From Alteromonas sp. CI.11.F.A3 (lineage in GTDB: Bacteria; Pseudomonadota; Gammaproteobacteria; Enterobacterales; Alteromonadaceae): a DNA stretch of 64,000 nt. The position numbers and the translations under genes are program-made. Of this stretch, positions 25,672 to 35,690 are shown one piece after another (position 1 is the first letter of the stretch; the number at the start of each line of letters is the position of its first letter). The notes under the pieces were generated by a model that was not told where the DNA came from, searched no databases, and saw nothing but the letters and a program-made list of their open reading frames with translations. The DNA is taken from contig NZ_CP136708.1 of NCBI RefSeq assembly GCF_032925565.1, forward strand, positions 4,216,001-4,280,000. The letters are read 5' to 3'.

Positions 25672-26805
25672 TTACTTGGCGGGGGTAAGTTTCAACACTT
25701 TACCGTTAGTGGCATCGGTTAGCAGATAAATAGCGCCGTTAGGCCCCACTTCTACATCACGAATACGGGCTTGGTTATCACGCACATATTCATGCTGCTC
25801 CCCTGGCTTACCGCCATCCATTTCGATACGTCGTAAATGAGTGAACTTTAACGAGCCTACCAACAAATCTCCGTTCCACTGTGGAAACAAATCACCTTGG
25901 TAGAACGCCATACCGCTTGGGGCAATAGAAGGGTCCCAGTAAAGTACTGGCTGCTCCATACCATCCATGTGGGTTTTATCACTGATAATGTCGCCGCTGT
26001 AATCAATACCATAGGTAATGATAGGCCAACCGTAGTTGGCACCTTTAGACAGCAAGTTAACTTCATCACCGCCTTTTGGCCCGTGCTCCATTGCCCATAC
26101 TTCACCGGTTTCTGGGTGAATAGTAATGCCTTGAACATTTCGGTGGCCGTAGCTGTAGATTTCAGGAGCTTTACCGTCAGCAAAAGGATTATCGCTAGGC
26201 ACACTGCCATCGCGGTTAATGCGCACAATAGTACCGAAATGGTTATCGGTATTTTGTGCTTCCTTCATGTATTTATAACGGTCACCCAAAGTGATAAACA
26301 GTTGTTTGTTGGCATCAAACGCTAAGCGACAACCAAAGTGAAAGCCGTTATCAATTAGTGGCGCGGCACTAAAAATAGTTTCCACATTTGCCAGCGCGTT
26401 ACCGTTTAGCGTGGCTTTAGCAACGCTACTGCTGCTTCCACCTTCACCAGGTTGGCTGAAACAAAAATAAACTGTGTTGTTAGTTTCAAATTCAGGATCG
26501 ATAGTTATATCTAACATACCACCCTGATTGTTCGCTTCTACCTTAGGCACATTTGACAAGCGTGGCGATAGTTTCCCAGATTGACTTAGGCGCCTAATGC
26601 CGCCCTCACGTTCGGTAACCAACATGTCGCCATTAGGTAGGAAGGTCATTCCCCAAGGGTGAACTAACCCTTGTGCTAATTCAGTAACAACAAGATTTTC
26701 ATTTGTGGGAGTTTTAGCGTCTGCTTGTTGCGAAAACGCTGGCTGAGTTGCCCCAGCCAGCGTTAGTGTACAAACAGACAACACATTTATTATAGTGCGT
26801 GTCAT
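25672..26805 (-). CDS. PQQ-dependent soluble sugar dehydrogenase-like protein (YliI/Asd family)
   Basis: A 377-residue periplasmic six-bladed beta-propeller of the glucose/sorbosone dehydrogenase family, expected to oxidise aldose sugars with PQQ. The ATG at 26805 is used because GGCGGA precedes it and a signal peptide follows (MTRTIINVLSVCTLTLAGAT, cut near 'AFSQQ'). Family marks are 'GLVHPWGMTFLPNGDMLVTE', 'NNQGGMLDITIDPEF', 'CRLAFDANKQLFITLGDR', 'YGHRNVQGITIHPETGEVW' and 'EHGPKGGDEVNLL'. The GHRN and GGDE motifs carry residues for catalysis and PQQ/Ca binding. It lies 29 nt after dps on the same strand. Whether the cell makes PQQ cannot be told from this window. Confidence 0.87.
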   Translation of the reverse strand: MTRTIINVLSVCTLTLAGATQPAFSQQADAKTPTNENLVVTELAQGLVHPWGMTFLPNGDMLVTEREGGIRRLSQSGKLSPRLSNVPKVEANNQGGMLDITIDPEFETNNTVYFCFSQPGEGGSSSSVAKATLNGNALANVETIFSAAPLIDNGFHFGCRLAFDANKQLFITLGDRYKYMKEAQNTDNHFGTIVRINRDGSVPSDNPFADGKAPEIYSYGHRNVQGITIHPETGEVWAMEHGPKGGDEVNLLSKGANYGWPIITYGIDYSGDIISDKTHMDGMEQPVLYWDPSIAPSGMAFYQGDLFPQWNGDLLVGSLKFTHLRRIEMDGGKPGEQHEYVRDNQARIRDVEVGPNGAIYLLTDATNGKVLKLTPAK

Positions 26806-26834
26806 AATTTTTCCGCCGTGAAGTATATTCCGGC

Positions 26835-27308
26835 TTATTTTGCCAACATTGCGCGAAGCATCCAAGCAGACTTTTCGTGAACACGCATACGATCGCCAAT
26901 TAGTGCTGCAGAAGACTCATCGTCCGCGTCTTGCGCTAACTTAAGTGAATCACGTGATGTTTTAACCACTTGCTCATGACCGTGAGTCAGCAATGCCACC
27001 ATTTCTGATGCTTCAGGTACACCTTCTACTTCATCAATTGCGCTTAGTTCAGCAAACGACTTGTACGTACCCGGAGCAGCAACACCTAATGTACGAATAC
27101 GTTCTGCGATTTCATCTACAGCTTCTGCAAGCTCTGTGTATTGCTCTTCAAACATCAAATGTAGTTGTCTAAACTGTGGACCTTCTACATTCCAATGGAA
27201 GTTATGGGTTTGTAGGTAAAGCGTGTAAGAATCTGCTAATAGTTTTTTAAGGCCTTCAGCCACTGCATTACGATCTTCTTCTGAAATGCCGATATCAATC
27301 TTGCTCAT
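26835..27308 (-). CDS. dps: Dps-family ferritin-like DNA-protection protein
   Basis: A 157-residue protein forming a 12-mer cage that oxidises and stores iron, consuming H2O2. The intersubunit ferroxidase ligands appear as '[15 protein letters not shown]' (His, Trp) and '[21 protein letters not shown]' (Asp, Glu). There is only a short N-terminus without the lysine-rich tail used for DNA binding in E. coli Dps, so DNA binding is uncertain. A strong AAGGAGAG site precedes the ATG. The PQQ-type dehydrogenase gene follows closely. Confidence 0.93.
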   Translation of the reverse strand: MSKIDIGISEEDRNAVAEGLKKLLADSYTLYLQTHNFHWNVEGPQFRQLHLMFEEQYTELAEAVDEIAERIRTLGVAAPGTYKSFAELSAIDEVEGVPEASEMVALLTHGHEQVVKTSRDSLKLAQDADDESSAALIGDRMRVHEKSAWMLRAMLAK

Positions 27309-27447
27309 ATCTCTCTCCTTGGGTTAGCAACCAATTCACTAATTTAGAATGGGGAATACCATTTAAATCTTACCTTAATGATACTCTAAGAATATTGATT
27401 TGGATTATAATTTTAACGATTGTAGACATCTAGTTTGACGATTTACT

Positions 27448-27933
27448 TCAATGATGATGCTGATGGCCGGCATCTTTACCCATTCCTTTAACCGGTAATT
27501 CTACGGTGTAATCAGCGGCGTTATCGAAAGACAAGGTCAATGACACACTACTTCCTTCAATTAGCCCTTTTTCTAATCCCAACAACATCACGTGATAACC
27601 GCCAGGCGCAAAGGAAAGCGACTCATTTGACGCAATGTCTATACCTTCTTTTACTTCTCGCATACGCATCATGTCATCGCTCATTTCGGTAGTGTGAATT
27701 TGCGCGTCCTTGGCAATATCACCGCTCACCTTTACACCCGTTAATTTAGCCGAAGTGTCGCTTTCATTATGCAAAGTGAAGTAAAGGGCTGCAGATTGTG
27801 CCATGGGGAACGTGGCGCGAGCGTAACCGTCGCTAATAGAAATAGGGTGCGTAGCTTGAACGCTGCACGCGGTCAGCGCAAACATAAACAAGGCAAGTAA
27901 CTTAAAGGATAATGAGTGAGTATTAGGTGTCAT
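27448..27933 (-). CDS. PCu(A)C-type periplasmic copper chaperone, lipoprotein
   Basis: A 161-residue protein of the DUF461/PCu(A)C family, which delivers Cu(I) for assembly of the Cu(A) centre of cytochrome oxidase. A lipobox 'LTAC' at residues 20-23 suggests lipid anchoring. The copper motif is visible: 'IHTTEMSDDMMRMREV' supplies His and Met, and 'GGYHVML' supplies the HxM pair. The C-terminus ends GHQHHH, an added metal-binding tail. No Sco gene is adjacent. Confidence 0.87.
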   Translation of the reverse strand: MTPNTHSLSFKLLALFMFALTACSVQATHPISISDGYARATFPMAQSAALYFTLHNESDTSAKLTGVKVSGDIAKDAQIHTTEMSDDMMRMREVKEGIDIASNESLSFAPGGYHVMLLGLEKGLIEGSSVSLTLSFDNAADYTVELPVKGMGKDAGHQHHH

Positions 27934-28071
27934 ACCGCCGCTTCCAAAATAAAAATTGGCTGCTAGTGTACGGTAGGTTTATTTAATAAAGAAGAAAATA
28001 TAGAAAATCTGGAAATGTATCTCGAAAGGGAAAAAACGATAACAAGGAAGTTAACTTAGAAAGCACCAGAT

Positions 28072-28087
28072 AAAAAAGCGGTGTGAA
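28072..28087 (-). terminator. Possible trailer/terminator arm of tRNA-Thr
   Basis: On the minus strand TTCACACCGC followed by six T lies 18-34 nt beyond the tRNA. Its partner is not local: it is complementary, with one bulged base, to the 5' leader (28188-28198) on the other side of the tRNA. The paired flanks would enclose the tRNA. Confidence 0.45.
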
Positions 28088-28105
28088 GGCTTTAGTGCGA
28101 AAGAA

Positions 28106-28181
<76 letters not shown>

Positions 28182-28217
28182 ACACTTTTCACACCCGCTG
28201 GGTTAACAGCGGATGCG

Positions 28218-28246
28218 TATAATAGCCACAATTAAAAGGTTGTCAA
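28218..28246 (-). promoter_or_regulatory. Sigma-70-type promoter of tRNA-Thr
   Basis: On the minus strand a consensus -35 TTGACA (28241-28246) is followed, 16 nt on, by TATTAT (28219-28224) or 17 nt on by ATTATA. The next bases are GC-rich (ACGCATCCGC), a discriminator typical of stringently controlled stable-RNA promoters. The -35 box lies inside a 23-bp palindrome (28232-28254) that also covers the purK stop codon. Confidence 0.75.
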
Positions 28247-29379
28247 CCTTTTAAACGTTTTGCCTCGCCAATCAGTTTAGGAAAGTACTCTAACGGCAGA
28301 TATTGGCTCAAATCGTGTAATTTTTCGCCCAGTTTTGTGTAGCTGTCAGTGGTGACATTGATATGACCCATCTTGCGCTTTTCACGCACCGATTTTCCAT
28401 ACCAGTGCAAATGACTGCCATCAATACTCAAAAGTTCTCTTGAAAAACTACTGCAGCCAATAATATTTATCATTGCGCTTGGGCCAATAGCCGATGTGTC
28501 ACCTAAAGGTAAACCACAAATTGCGCGAAGATGATTTTCAAATTGGCTGGTTACTGCACCCGATTGACTCCAATGACCAGAATTATGCACTCTAGGCGCA
28601 AGTTCATTAACTAAGAGTTCATCACCACATTGAAACAATTCAACCGCTAACACGCCGACATAGTCCATGCCTTCAGCCAGTTTCACAAAAATATCGTGAG
28701 CTTTTGCTTGAAGCACATCGTCAACATGGGTAGCTGGGGCAACCGACACATGAAGTTGGCCTTGATAATGTAAGTTTTCAGCAAGCGGGTATGTACGCAC
28801 ATCACCTTGCTTATTACGTACGCCAATTAAAGAAAGCTCACGCTCAAAAGGCACCATCTTCTCTACTACAAGTGGCACTTTCTCTAAATTTAAAGTCGCT
28901 AAGGCTCGTTTAAGCTCTGGTAGCTCATCTTTATTGGCTAATCGCCACTGACCATAGCCATCGTAGCCATCACGACTGGATTTTAGAATAAGCTTATCAC
29001 CCAACGCTTCAATGCATTCATCAAGCTGGTCTAGGTGGGTAACGATTCGATGCGCACTGTTAGCAACCTTCATGCCCTCAAGCAATGCTTTCTCTCGCAC
29101 TCTATCAGCGCCAACCAAAATACTTTCAATACTGGGCATTAACTTGCCCGTTTTAGTGGCTTCTTCTAGTAAGTGCTCGGGCACATGCTCAAATTCTACC
29201 GTAAGTGCATCAGCACCTTCTAAGGCTTGATCTAAAGAAGTGTCGAGGGGGGTTTTACTTACTGGGTGCACGACAGTATCGTTGTTTACGTCGACAGCCT
29301 GCACTTCAATGCCAAGCGGACTGCCCGCCAAATACATCATTTGCGCCAATTGGCCTGCACCGTAAACGACTACTCTCAT
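28243..29379 (-). CDS. purK: 5-(carboxyamino)imidazole ribonucleotide synthase
   Basis: ATP-grasp enzyme carboxylating AIR to N5-CAIR in purine synthesis. The 378-residue protein has the N-terminal '[16 protein letters not shown]', central ATP-grasp segments '[17 protein letters not shown]' and '[18 protein letters not shown]', and '[17 protein letters not shown]', all purK marks. Its start overlaps the purE stop by 4 nt (ATGA type), indicating translational coupling with purE. The stop codon lies in a palindrome shared with the tRNA-Thr promoter. Confidence 0.96.
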   Translation of the reverse strand: MRVVVYGAGQLAQMMYLAGSPLGIEVQAVDVNNDTVVHPVSKTPLDTSLDQALEGADALTVEFEHVPEHLLEEATKTGKLMPSIESILVGADRVREKALLEGMKVANSAHRIVTHLDQLDECIEALGDKLILKSSRDGYDGYGQWRLANKDELPELKRALATLNLEKVPLVVEKMVPFERELSLIGVRNKQGDVRTYPLAENLHYQGQLHVSVAPATHVDDVLQAKAHDIFVKLAEGMDYVGVLAVELFQCGDELLVNELAPRVHNSGHWSQSGAVTSQFENHLRAICGLPLGDTSAIGPSAMINIIGCSSFSRELLSIDGSHLHWYGKSVREKRKMGHINVTTDSYTKLGEKLHDLSQYLPLEYFPKLIGEAKRLKG

Positions 29380-29870
29380 TCGTCAAGCTCCAAAGTGTTG
29401 CTTGAAGCCAACACCGTCTCAGTTTGCTGCTTTCGAAAAGCAATAACCGCATCGCGCACGTTAGTATCTTGCAGTGCCACTACTTGCGCCGCGAGCAGGC
29501 CTGCATTGGCTGCACCCGCTTCGCCGATGGCTAATGTGCCAACCGCAACGCCTTTTGGCATTTGTACAATTGATAACAGGGAATCAAGACCGCTTAATGC
29601 TTTAGATTTTACTGGGCAACCGAATACTGGCAAGTGCGTGTGCGCAGCAATCATTCCCGGTAAGTGCGCTGCACCACCTGCACCAGCAATAATGGCACTA
29701 AAGCCTTCGTCTGCTGCGCCTTCGGCAAATTCAACTAATAAGTTTGGCGTTCTGTGTGCTGACACCACTTTTGCGTCGAATTCAACACCAAACGACTTCA
29801 GCATTTTTGCTGCTTGTTGCATGGTAGGCCAGTCTGAGGTTGAGCCCATAACTATTGCGACTTTTGCCAT
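29376..29870 (-). CDS. purE: N5-carboxyaminoimidazole ribonucleotide mutase
   Basis: Converts N5-CAIR to CAIR after PurK. The 164-residue protein has '[18 protein letters not shown]', '[15 protein letters not shown]' with the catalytic His, and '[19 protein letters not shown]'. It is the first gene of a purEK operon. I looked for a PurR-type operator upstream and did not find a clear one. Confidence 0.97.
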   Translation of the reverse strand: MAKVAIVMGSTSDWPTMQQAAKMLKSFGVEFDAKVVSAHRTPNLLVEFAEGAADEGFSAIIAGAGGAAHLPGMIAAHTHLPVFGCPVKSKALSGLDSLLSIVQMPKGVAVGTLAIGEAGAANAGLLAAQVVALQDTNVRDAVIAFRKQQTETVLASSNTLELDE

Positions 29871-30112
29871 CTAGAAATCCTCTGAGATAGGTAAATTGGA
29901 TAACCGGAAAAGCCCGCGATTGTAGCCTAAATCGCCAGCAAATCCCACATATTAGCCGCAAGTGATCTAGCAAGGCCTTCATTTTCGTAAAACCTCTATA
30001 TAATTACAAATGGTTAATCCTTCCAGTGCCACTTGGTATTCTTTATGACTACCTCTTTTCACTCGGCTGGTTGTAGGCCTTCATATGGCTAAGGTAAACG
30101 GAGGTATCGATA

Positions 30113-31390
30113 ATGTCGAAAGCGCATCAAACAGACGTAATTGATGAAGTGATTGAAGAAGTGCAAGACGTAGTATCAGATTTTCTTAATCGGGAAGCTG
30201 CCCCTGGCATTTTACTGATGATTGCTACTGTACTGGCGCTTATCATTGCCAACTCCCCTCTTGATCACCTCTACGACCAATTAATTAGCCTTCCAGTACA
30301 AATTTCTGCAGGTACATGGGCAATTGATAAACCCTTATTGTTATGGATTAACGATGGCTTTATGGCCGTTTTCTTCTTTCATGTTGGGTTAGAGCTAAAG
30401 CGTGAAATATGCGAAGGCGAGCTATCTAACCCCAAAGACATTGTTTTACCTGCCACCGCTGCAATTGGCGGCATGCTGTTACCGGCCCTCATTTACGTAG
30501 GCATTAACTGGGACAACCCTGTGGCAATTGCCGGTTGGGCAATTCCAGCGGCAACCGATATAGCTTTTGCGTTAGGTATTTTGGCGTTATTAGGAAGCCG
30601 AGTACCCACTAGCCTTAAGATTTTCTTAGTCACCTTGGCCATTATTGATGATATTGGCGCTATTGTGATCATTGCGCTTTTCTATACCAACCACATTACG
30701 ATGGGAGCACTGTTGGTGGCAGCGGCGTGCTTGCTGTTGTTGTGGCAAATGAACAGGCGCAATGTGGTGGATATTCCTGCTTATATGATGGTGGGCATTA
30801 TTTTATGGGTGGCCATGCTCAAGTCTGGGGTGCATGCCACGTTGGCAGGCGTGATATTAGCGGCCTTTATTCCTATGCGAGACAGTAAGGATGAAACCTA
30901 CTCTCCGGTTACGCGCTTAGAGCATAGCCTAAATAGCACGGTGAGCTTCGCCATTTTACCTCTGTTTGCTTTCGCTAATGCAGGGATAAGCTTCGGTAAT
31001 ATTAGCCCCGAGGGTATTTTTCACCCTGTGACCTTTGGCATATTTTTAGGCTTAGTTCTCGGGAAGCAAATTGGCGTATTTGGTTTTTGTTATTTGATGG
31101 TGAAGCTCAAGCTAGCAACCTTGCCTGACGATCTTAATTTAAAACACATTTACGGTTGTGCACTGCTGTGTGGTGTGGGCTTTACCATGAGCTTGTTTAT
31201 TGGTGGTTTAGCTTTTGAAGAAACGGGTATTAATCAGATTTTTGACGAGCGAGTAGGTATTTTGGCCGGCTCCGTTGTATCGGCAACCTTGGGTTACATC
31301 GTATTGTTTATGGTAGGCAACAAACCGGTTAACAACAAAGGCAAAGTTGCCTCAAACGCGAGCAAGTTCACGGGCAATACTGTCGATTAA
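30113..31390 (+). CDS. nhaA: Na+/H+ antiporter NhaA
   Basis: Electrogenic inner-membrane antiporter expelling Na+ in exchange for protons, important for a marine cell. The 425-residue protein has about twelve helices, slightly longer than E. coli NhaA because of an acidic N-terminal extension ('DEVIEEVQDVVSDFLNRE') and a polar C-terminal tail. The ion-binding aspartate pair is in 'LAIIDDIGAIVII', and 'AIPAATDIAFALGILALLG' is the other half of the crossed-helix assembly. GGAGG is 9 nt before the ATG. The last 39 nt overlap the end of the convergent sensor kinase gene. Confidence 0.96.
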   Translation: MSKAHQTDVIDEVIEEVQDVVSDFLNREAAPGILLMIATVLALIIANSPLDHLYDQLISLPVQISAGTWAIDKPLLLWINDGFMAVFFFHVGLELKREICEGELSNPKDIVLPATAAIGGMLLPALIYVGINWDNPVAIAGWAIPAATDIAFALGILALLGSRVPTSLKIFLVTLAIIDDIGAIVIIALFYTNHITMGALLVAAACLLLLWQMNRRNVVDIPAYMMVGIILWVAMLKSGVHATLAGVILAAFIPMRDSKDETYSPVTRLEHSLNSTVSFAILPLFAFANAGISFGNISPEGIFHPVTFGIFLGLVLGKQIGVFGFCYLMVKLKLATLPDDLNLKHIYGCALLCGVGFTMSLFIGGLAFEETGINQIFDERVGILAGSVVSATLGYIVLFMVGNKPVNNKGKVASNASKFTGNTVD

Positions 31391-34165
31391 CACCTGCTTT
31401 CTAATGGGTTTACTTAAATGTGCATTCATACCGGCAGCTAGACATGCCGCCTTATCATCTGCATAAGCATTTGCTGTTAATGCAATAATGATGACCTTGT
31501 CTTTATTTTTAGCTTGTTGGCGAATGTGTTTCGAGGCTGTAAGCCCGTCCATGACGGGCATTTGGTAATCCATCAAAATAACATCAAACGCATGACGAGT
31601 TGCGGCTTCTATCGCTTCCATACCATTTTTAGCCCTAAAGCGTTTAACGCCAACAGAGCCAAGCATATCCATTACAATATCGGCATTTACATCGTTGTCT
31701 TCAGCAAGCAATACGCGTAACGTACTTGGTAAAGACTGGGCTTTTACATTGGATGAAGCTGCTTGCGTATCGCCTTTCTCACACGGAAAACTAAAACAAA
31801 AGGTGGTTCCTGTACCTTCATTACTGTCTACTGAAATACTACCACCAAGTAGCTCTACTAACCCTTTGGTAATAGCTAAGCCCAATCCAGTCCCACCATA
31901 GTCACGGGTTATCGAGGCATCTGCCTGTTCAAATTGATCGAATATACTCTCTATTTTTTCCGCTGGTATGCCAATGCCTGAATCAGTAACCGAACAAGAG
32001 AGCTTGCCGTCTGTGTACTTGGCCTCAATTAAAATGACGCCTTGGTGAGTAAACTTAATCGCATTACTGACTAAGTTATTAATGATTTGACTTAGCTTGC
32101 CCCCGTCGGTAATAACCGCTTTTGGCACATTTTCATCAATATTAACATTAATCGAAATTCCCTTCTTACTTGTACTTCGCTCGTATAGCACACTACATGC
32201 ATCGATGGTTTGCCTAACGGAGACACTACGCTTATCTAGCAACATTTTACCAGATTCAATTTTCGACCAATCTAAAATGCTATCAAGGATCATTAATAGG
32301 TGGCTGGCAGAGGTGGATATTGTTTCCGTTCTATGGCGTGCCCCGTCAGGTAGGGGTAACTCCATCATTAATTCACACGATCCAATTATGCCATTCATTG
32401 GGGTTCGTATTTCATGGCTCATATTGGCTAAAAACTGGGTTTTGGCTACGCTCGCCGCTTTTGCTTCATCAAGCGCCGTAGCCAAGTGTCGCGTTTTCTC
32501 TTCTATCTTATTTTCTAAGCTATGGTTGAAATCAGCAAGCTCTACATTTAACGCTTGTTCTTTAGACCGGGCAAATTCAAGGGCTTTAAACGCGTCAACT
32601 AAGCGCCCTTCTAAGCTGCTGAACTCATCATTAAGTGAAGCGAGCTCCTGTATATGCAATGTACTCCCCGCCAAGGTCGGCTCTCTACGCACTTCTGAAG
32701 GGGTGAAATTAGCGATATAACGTATTAGTCTACGAATGGGAGACTCAATCATTCGTGCCACCACAGAGCCCATAAACGTGCCAAATACAGACAAGACAAG
32801 TAACAACAATAAATCAGTCAACAAATACTCACTCATTACTGACAACAAACGTCGATAATCGTAGTAATAGCTAACGTGCCAATTTGCGGTAGGCAGCTGA
32901 CCTTCTAGCCTCAGCCATTGCTTGTTAAGCGGCCCGTCTTCAATTTTTATATCGCACTCACCATCGCATAAATACGTAGGCGCTTTGTTCAGTGGTTTTA
33001 AGCCTAACGCTTCTGACGCGTAAATAACCTCACCTTTAGCATCTTCGAGTAAAAGCGAAAATCCATCGAGGTTAAGGGCATCTACTGTAGAGAAGCTTCG
33101 AAGGGATAATGAGCCCTCCACGATACCAATAGGCACGCCATATTCATTAATAATAGGTGAAGACATGGCAACAATGGCATCGTTTCCAAAGCCTTTGCCT
33201 TGGAAAACATCGGAAAGGTACGGCCCGCCCGTTTCCATTGCCTGATAAAAATAAGGACGGTAAGCCACATTGGCAGCCCCAACGGCCTGCGCTTTATTTA
33301 GCAGCCCGGGTGGATAAGAGTGGGTGATATTTCCATTTTCGTCGGCCACTAAAAATGTGATGAATTCGGGGTAGTGCGCAGCTAAAACTGACAGCTGATT
33401 GCTGCTAGCCTCTTCCAATTTCTCAATGGCATAGGGCGTGGATAGTGATTGCGAGGCAACAGCTATCGCTTTTTGGTGCTGCCCAATAAAATCGGACAAC
33501 TGTTGTTCTAATACCGCAACACGTTGATGCATGTAGCGAACAATTTGCGCTTCTTGATCGTCTTGATAAAGCGCTACAGATAAATACACCACCGCCATGG
33601 AAGCAGCAAAAAAACAACCTGAGAAAAAATAACTGAACAGAAAATGCAGTGAGACTTTTTCCTGCGACCCCGTATTGGTGTGTTTAAGCCCTTTATTCGC
33701 TAGAAAGACAAAGTGCCCAGAAATAAGCCCAAACACGCCGCTTACCCACGTAACAAGCACTCCAGAAAACATCATTGTAGGCTGGTCGGCTTCGTAAAGT
33801 GCGTGCTCTAACAATAGAATGGGTAGGAAAATAAGCGACCAAAACCCAGCACCAACTTTAATTACTCGGCTCAGGGATTTTTTATACCCAAATAAGCTTA
33901 CTACGATAGGCAGTAAAGACAGGCTTTCTTTACCCACGATACTGCCATGAGTAAGCCATAAAGGGACGCAAATAATTAACGCAATAGGAATGGCGACGAA
34001 AGGGGGGAACCGTAGTGCCGCGTATACACCAACCCCTACACCGAATACAGCGATACCGCTGCTATCAAATGGCGCAGGTACTGCATTTAAAGCACTACCT
34101 ACAACCACTACAAATAACAGGTGTAATACCAGAGCTAAAGACCACCGATGTTTATCGTACAACAA
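31352..34165 (-). CDS. Hybrid sensor histidine kinase with Cache sensor and receiver domain
   Basis: A 937-residue inner-membrane kinase. The order is: several membrane helices in the first 205 residues, an extracytoplasmic double-Cache sensor (about 215-420, with 'GGPYLSDVFQGKGFGNDAIV'), a further helix (about 445-470), a coiled coil, HisKA with 'FLANMSHEIRTPMNGIIG' (phospho-His about 581), HATPase_c with 'DYGGTGLGLAITKGL', and a C-terminal receiver with phospho-Asp in 'VILMDYQMPVMDG' (about 864). The start is a TTG just after a G-rich ribosome site; no upstream in-frame ATG exists. It begins 24 nt after the M20 peptidase gene on the same strand. No HPt partner is adjacent; the signal is unknown. 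Confidence 0.9.
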   Translation of the reverse strand: MLYDKHRWSLALVLHLLFVVVVGSALNAVPAPFDSSGIAVFGVGVGVYAALRFPPFVAIPIALIICVPLWLTHGSIVGKESLSLLPIVVSLFGYKKSLSRVIKVGAGFWSLIFLPILLLEHALYEADQPTMMFSGVLVTWVSGVFGLISGHFVFLANKGLKHTNTGSQEKVSLHFLFSYFFSGCFFAASMAVVYLSVALYQDDQEAQIVRYMHQRVAVLEQQLSDFIGQHQKAIAVASQSLSTPYAIEKLEEASSNQLSVLAAHYPEFITFLVADENGNITHSYPPGLLNKAQAVGAANVAYRPYFYQAMETGGPYLSDVFQGKGFGNDAIVAMSSPIINEYGVPIGIVEGSLSLRSFSTVDALNLDGFSLLLEDAKGEVIYASEALGLKPLNKAPTYLCDGECDIKIEDGPLNKQWLRLEGQLPTANWHVSYYYDYRRLLSVMSEYLLTDLLLLLVLSVFGTFMGSVVARMIESPIRRLIRYIANFTPSEVRREPTLAGSTLHIQELASLNDEFSSLEGRLVDAFKALEFARSKEQALNVELADFNHSLENKIEEKTRHLATALDEAKAASVAKTQFLANMSHEIRTPMNGIIGSCELMMELPLPDGARHRTETISTSASHLLMILDSILDWSKIESGKMLLDKRSVSVRQTIDACSVLYERSTSKKGISINVNIDENVPKAVITDGGKLSQIINNLVSNAIKFTHQGVILIEAKYTDGKLSCSVTDSGIGIPAEKIESIFDQFEQADASITRDYGGTGLGLAITKGLVELLGGSISVDSNEGTGTTFCFSFPCEKGDTQAASSNVKAQSLPSTLRVLLAEDNDVNADIVMDMLGSVGVKRFRAKNGMEAIEAATRHAFDVILMDYQMPVMDGLTASKHIRQQAKNKDKVIIIALTANAYADDKAACLAAGMNAHLSKPIRKQVLIDSIARELARV

Positions 34166-34189
34166 CGCCCCCCTCTGGCATCACCATGA

Positions 34190-35479
34190 TTAATGTTGCG
34201 CCATGTAATCTAACGTAAAGTTAGTCAGTAGTTTCACACCTAATTTCATACCCGAATCGTCTACGTAAAATTCAGGAGTATGGTGAGCAGGGCTATCTTG
34301 CTCGGAAACATCCAGCGGCTTACCACCGACCCAAACGTACAAACCTGGTACTTTTTCTTGGAAAAAGGAAAAGTCTTCCGCACCGGTAACCGGCTTTGAA
34401 ACGATGGCATTTTCAGCCCCTGCGGTACGTTGCATGGTTGGAACCATAGCTTGCGTAAGCGCGGGGTCGTTATAAGTAATGGGATAGTAGTAATCTAAAG
34501 GAAGCGTTAGCTCGGCTTTGGCGCCCATGCTCTCGGCGATAGCATTCACTTTACGCGGAAGCGACTCGTAAATATGTTCACGGGCTGCTTTATTAAGTGT
34601 ACGAATGGTGCCTACCATCTCTACTTCGTTGGGAATAATGTTAGAGCGATTTCCGCCGTGAATTGAACCAATAGATACCACTGCGGCATCATCAATAAGC
34701 TTAAGCTCACGACTTACAATAGTTTGGATAGACATGATCATTTGTGCCGCTGTTACCACTGGGTCCACACTTTTCCAAGGGTATGCGCCATGGGCTTGCT
34801 TACCGTGAATAACAATTTTAAACGGATCTACCGCAGCCATGGTTCCACCCGAGTTATATCGCACAGTACCTACATCAGTGCTCGAACTAATGTGTAACCC
34901 GAAGATAACGTCTACATCAGGGTTTTTAAGTACCCCTTCTTTGACCATGACTTCAGCACCACCGGTCTCACCAGCAGGTGCACCTTCTTCAGCCGGTTGA
35001 AAGATGAACTTCACTTTACCTTTAAGTTCGCCTTTAATGCTGGTCAGTATTTTTGCCGCCCCCATTAACATGGCCATGTGCGTATCGTGTCCACACGCAT
35101 GCATAACAGGCACTTCTTGTCCGTTGTATTCACCCATTTGGGTAGAGCGGTAGGATAAATCACCCTGCTCTTTAACCGGTAAACCGTCCATATCTGCACG
35201 AAGCGCAACCACGGGGCCTGGTTTTCCGCTATCGAGTATCGCCACTACACCCGTGCTGGCTACGCCGGTTTCAACTTCTAGGCCTAGCGATGTTAGGTAG
35301 TCTGCGACGTATTTTGCGGTGTTGAATTCACGATTAGAAAGTTCAGGGAATTCGTGAAAGTGGTGGCGCCATTCAATAACGTCTGGCTCTACTTCACTAG
35401 CCAATGCATCAACATCAACTTGTGCAAAGGCAAAAGTGGCACAACTTGCCATAGCGAGCGAGATTAACTTTCGATACAT
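34190..35479 (-). CDS. M20-family metallopeptidase / amidohydrolase, secreted
   Basis: A 429-residue zinc amidohydrolase of the M20D type (hippurate/IAA-amino-acid hydrolase-like), cleaving N-acyl amino acids or similar amides. The ATG at 35479 is chosen because a clean signal peptide follows (MYRKLISLAMASCATFAFAQ); the longer frame to 35653 has no site. Zn motifs: 'HACGHDTHMAMLMG' and 'FQPAEEGAPAGETGG', with a late His in 'SPAHHTPEFYVDDSGM'. Export makes it periplasmic, unlike most catabolic M20D enzymes. The sensor kinase gene follows after 24 nt and may be co-transcribed. Confidence 0.88.
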   Translation of the reverse strand: MYRKLISLAMASCATFAFAQVDVDALASEVEPDVIEWRHHFHEFPELSNREFNTAKYVADYLTSLGLEVETGVASTGVVAILDSGKPGPVVALRADMDGLPVKEQGDLSYRSTQMGEYNGQEVPVMHACGHDTHMAMLMGAAKILTSIKGELKGKVKFIFQPAEEGAPAGETGGAEVMVKEGVLKNPDVDVIFGLHISSSTDVGTVRYNSGGTMAAVDPFKIVIHGKQAHGAYPWKSVDPVVTAAQMIMSIQTIVSRELKLIDDAAVVSIGSIHGGNRSNIIPNEVEMVGTIRTLNKAAREHIYESLPRKVNAIAESMGAKAELTLPLDYYYPITYNDPALTQAMVPTMQRTAGAENAIVSKPVTGAEDFSFFQEKVPGLYVWVGGKPLDVSEQDSPAHHTPEFYVDDSGMKLGVKLLTNFTLDYMAQH

Positions 35480-35651
35480 AACATCTATTCCGTTGTAGAG
35501 TAAAACGCCAGAATAAACTATCTGGTAGCTAAAAAATACGAGTACCAATTGCGGTGTGACTTCCAAAAATAACCTATTCAAAGGCCAGTGAAAATTAGAC
35601 AGAAGTATAATAAGAATTATTTCGATTAAGTGGGTAGTAAAATTCGGGCAC

Positions 35652-35677
35652 AAAAAAAGCGCCCTAAGGCGCTTTTT
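35652..35677 (-). terminator. Intrinsic terminator of rho
   Basis: AAAAAGCGCC (35654-35663) pairs with GGCGCTTTTT (35668-35677) around a 4-nt loop. On the minus strand a run of seven T follows. It lies 13 nt after the rho stop codon. Confidence 0.9.
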
Positions 35678-35690
35678 CGATAAAAACGTT

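Noticed and set aside
29871..30112. PurR operator upstream of purE
   Set aside because: No sequence resembling the 16-bp PurR palindrome was found between purE and nhaA.
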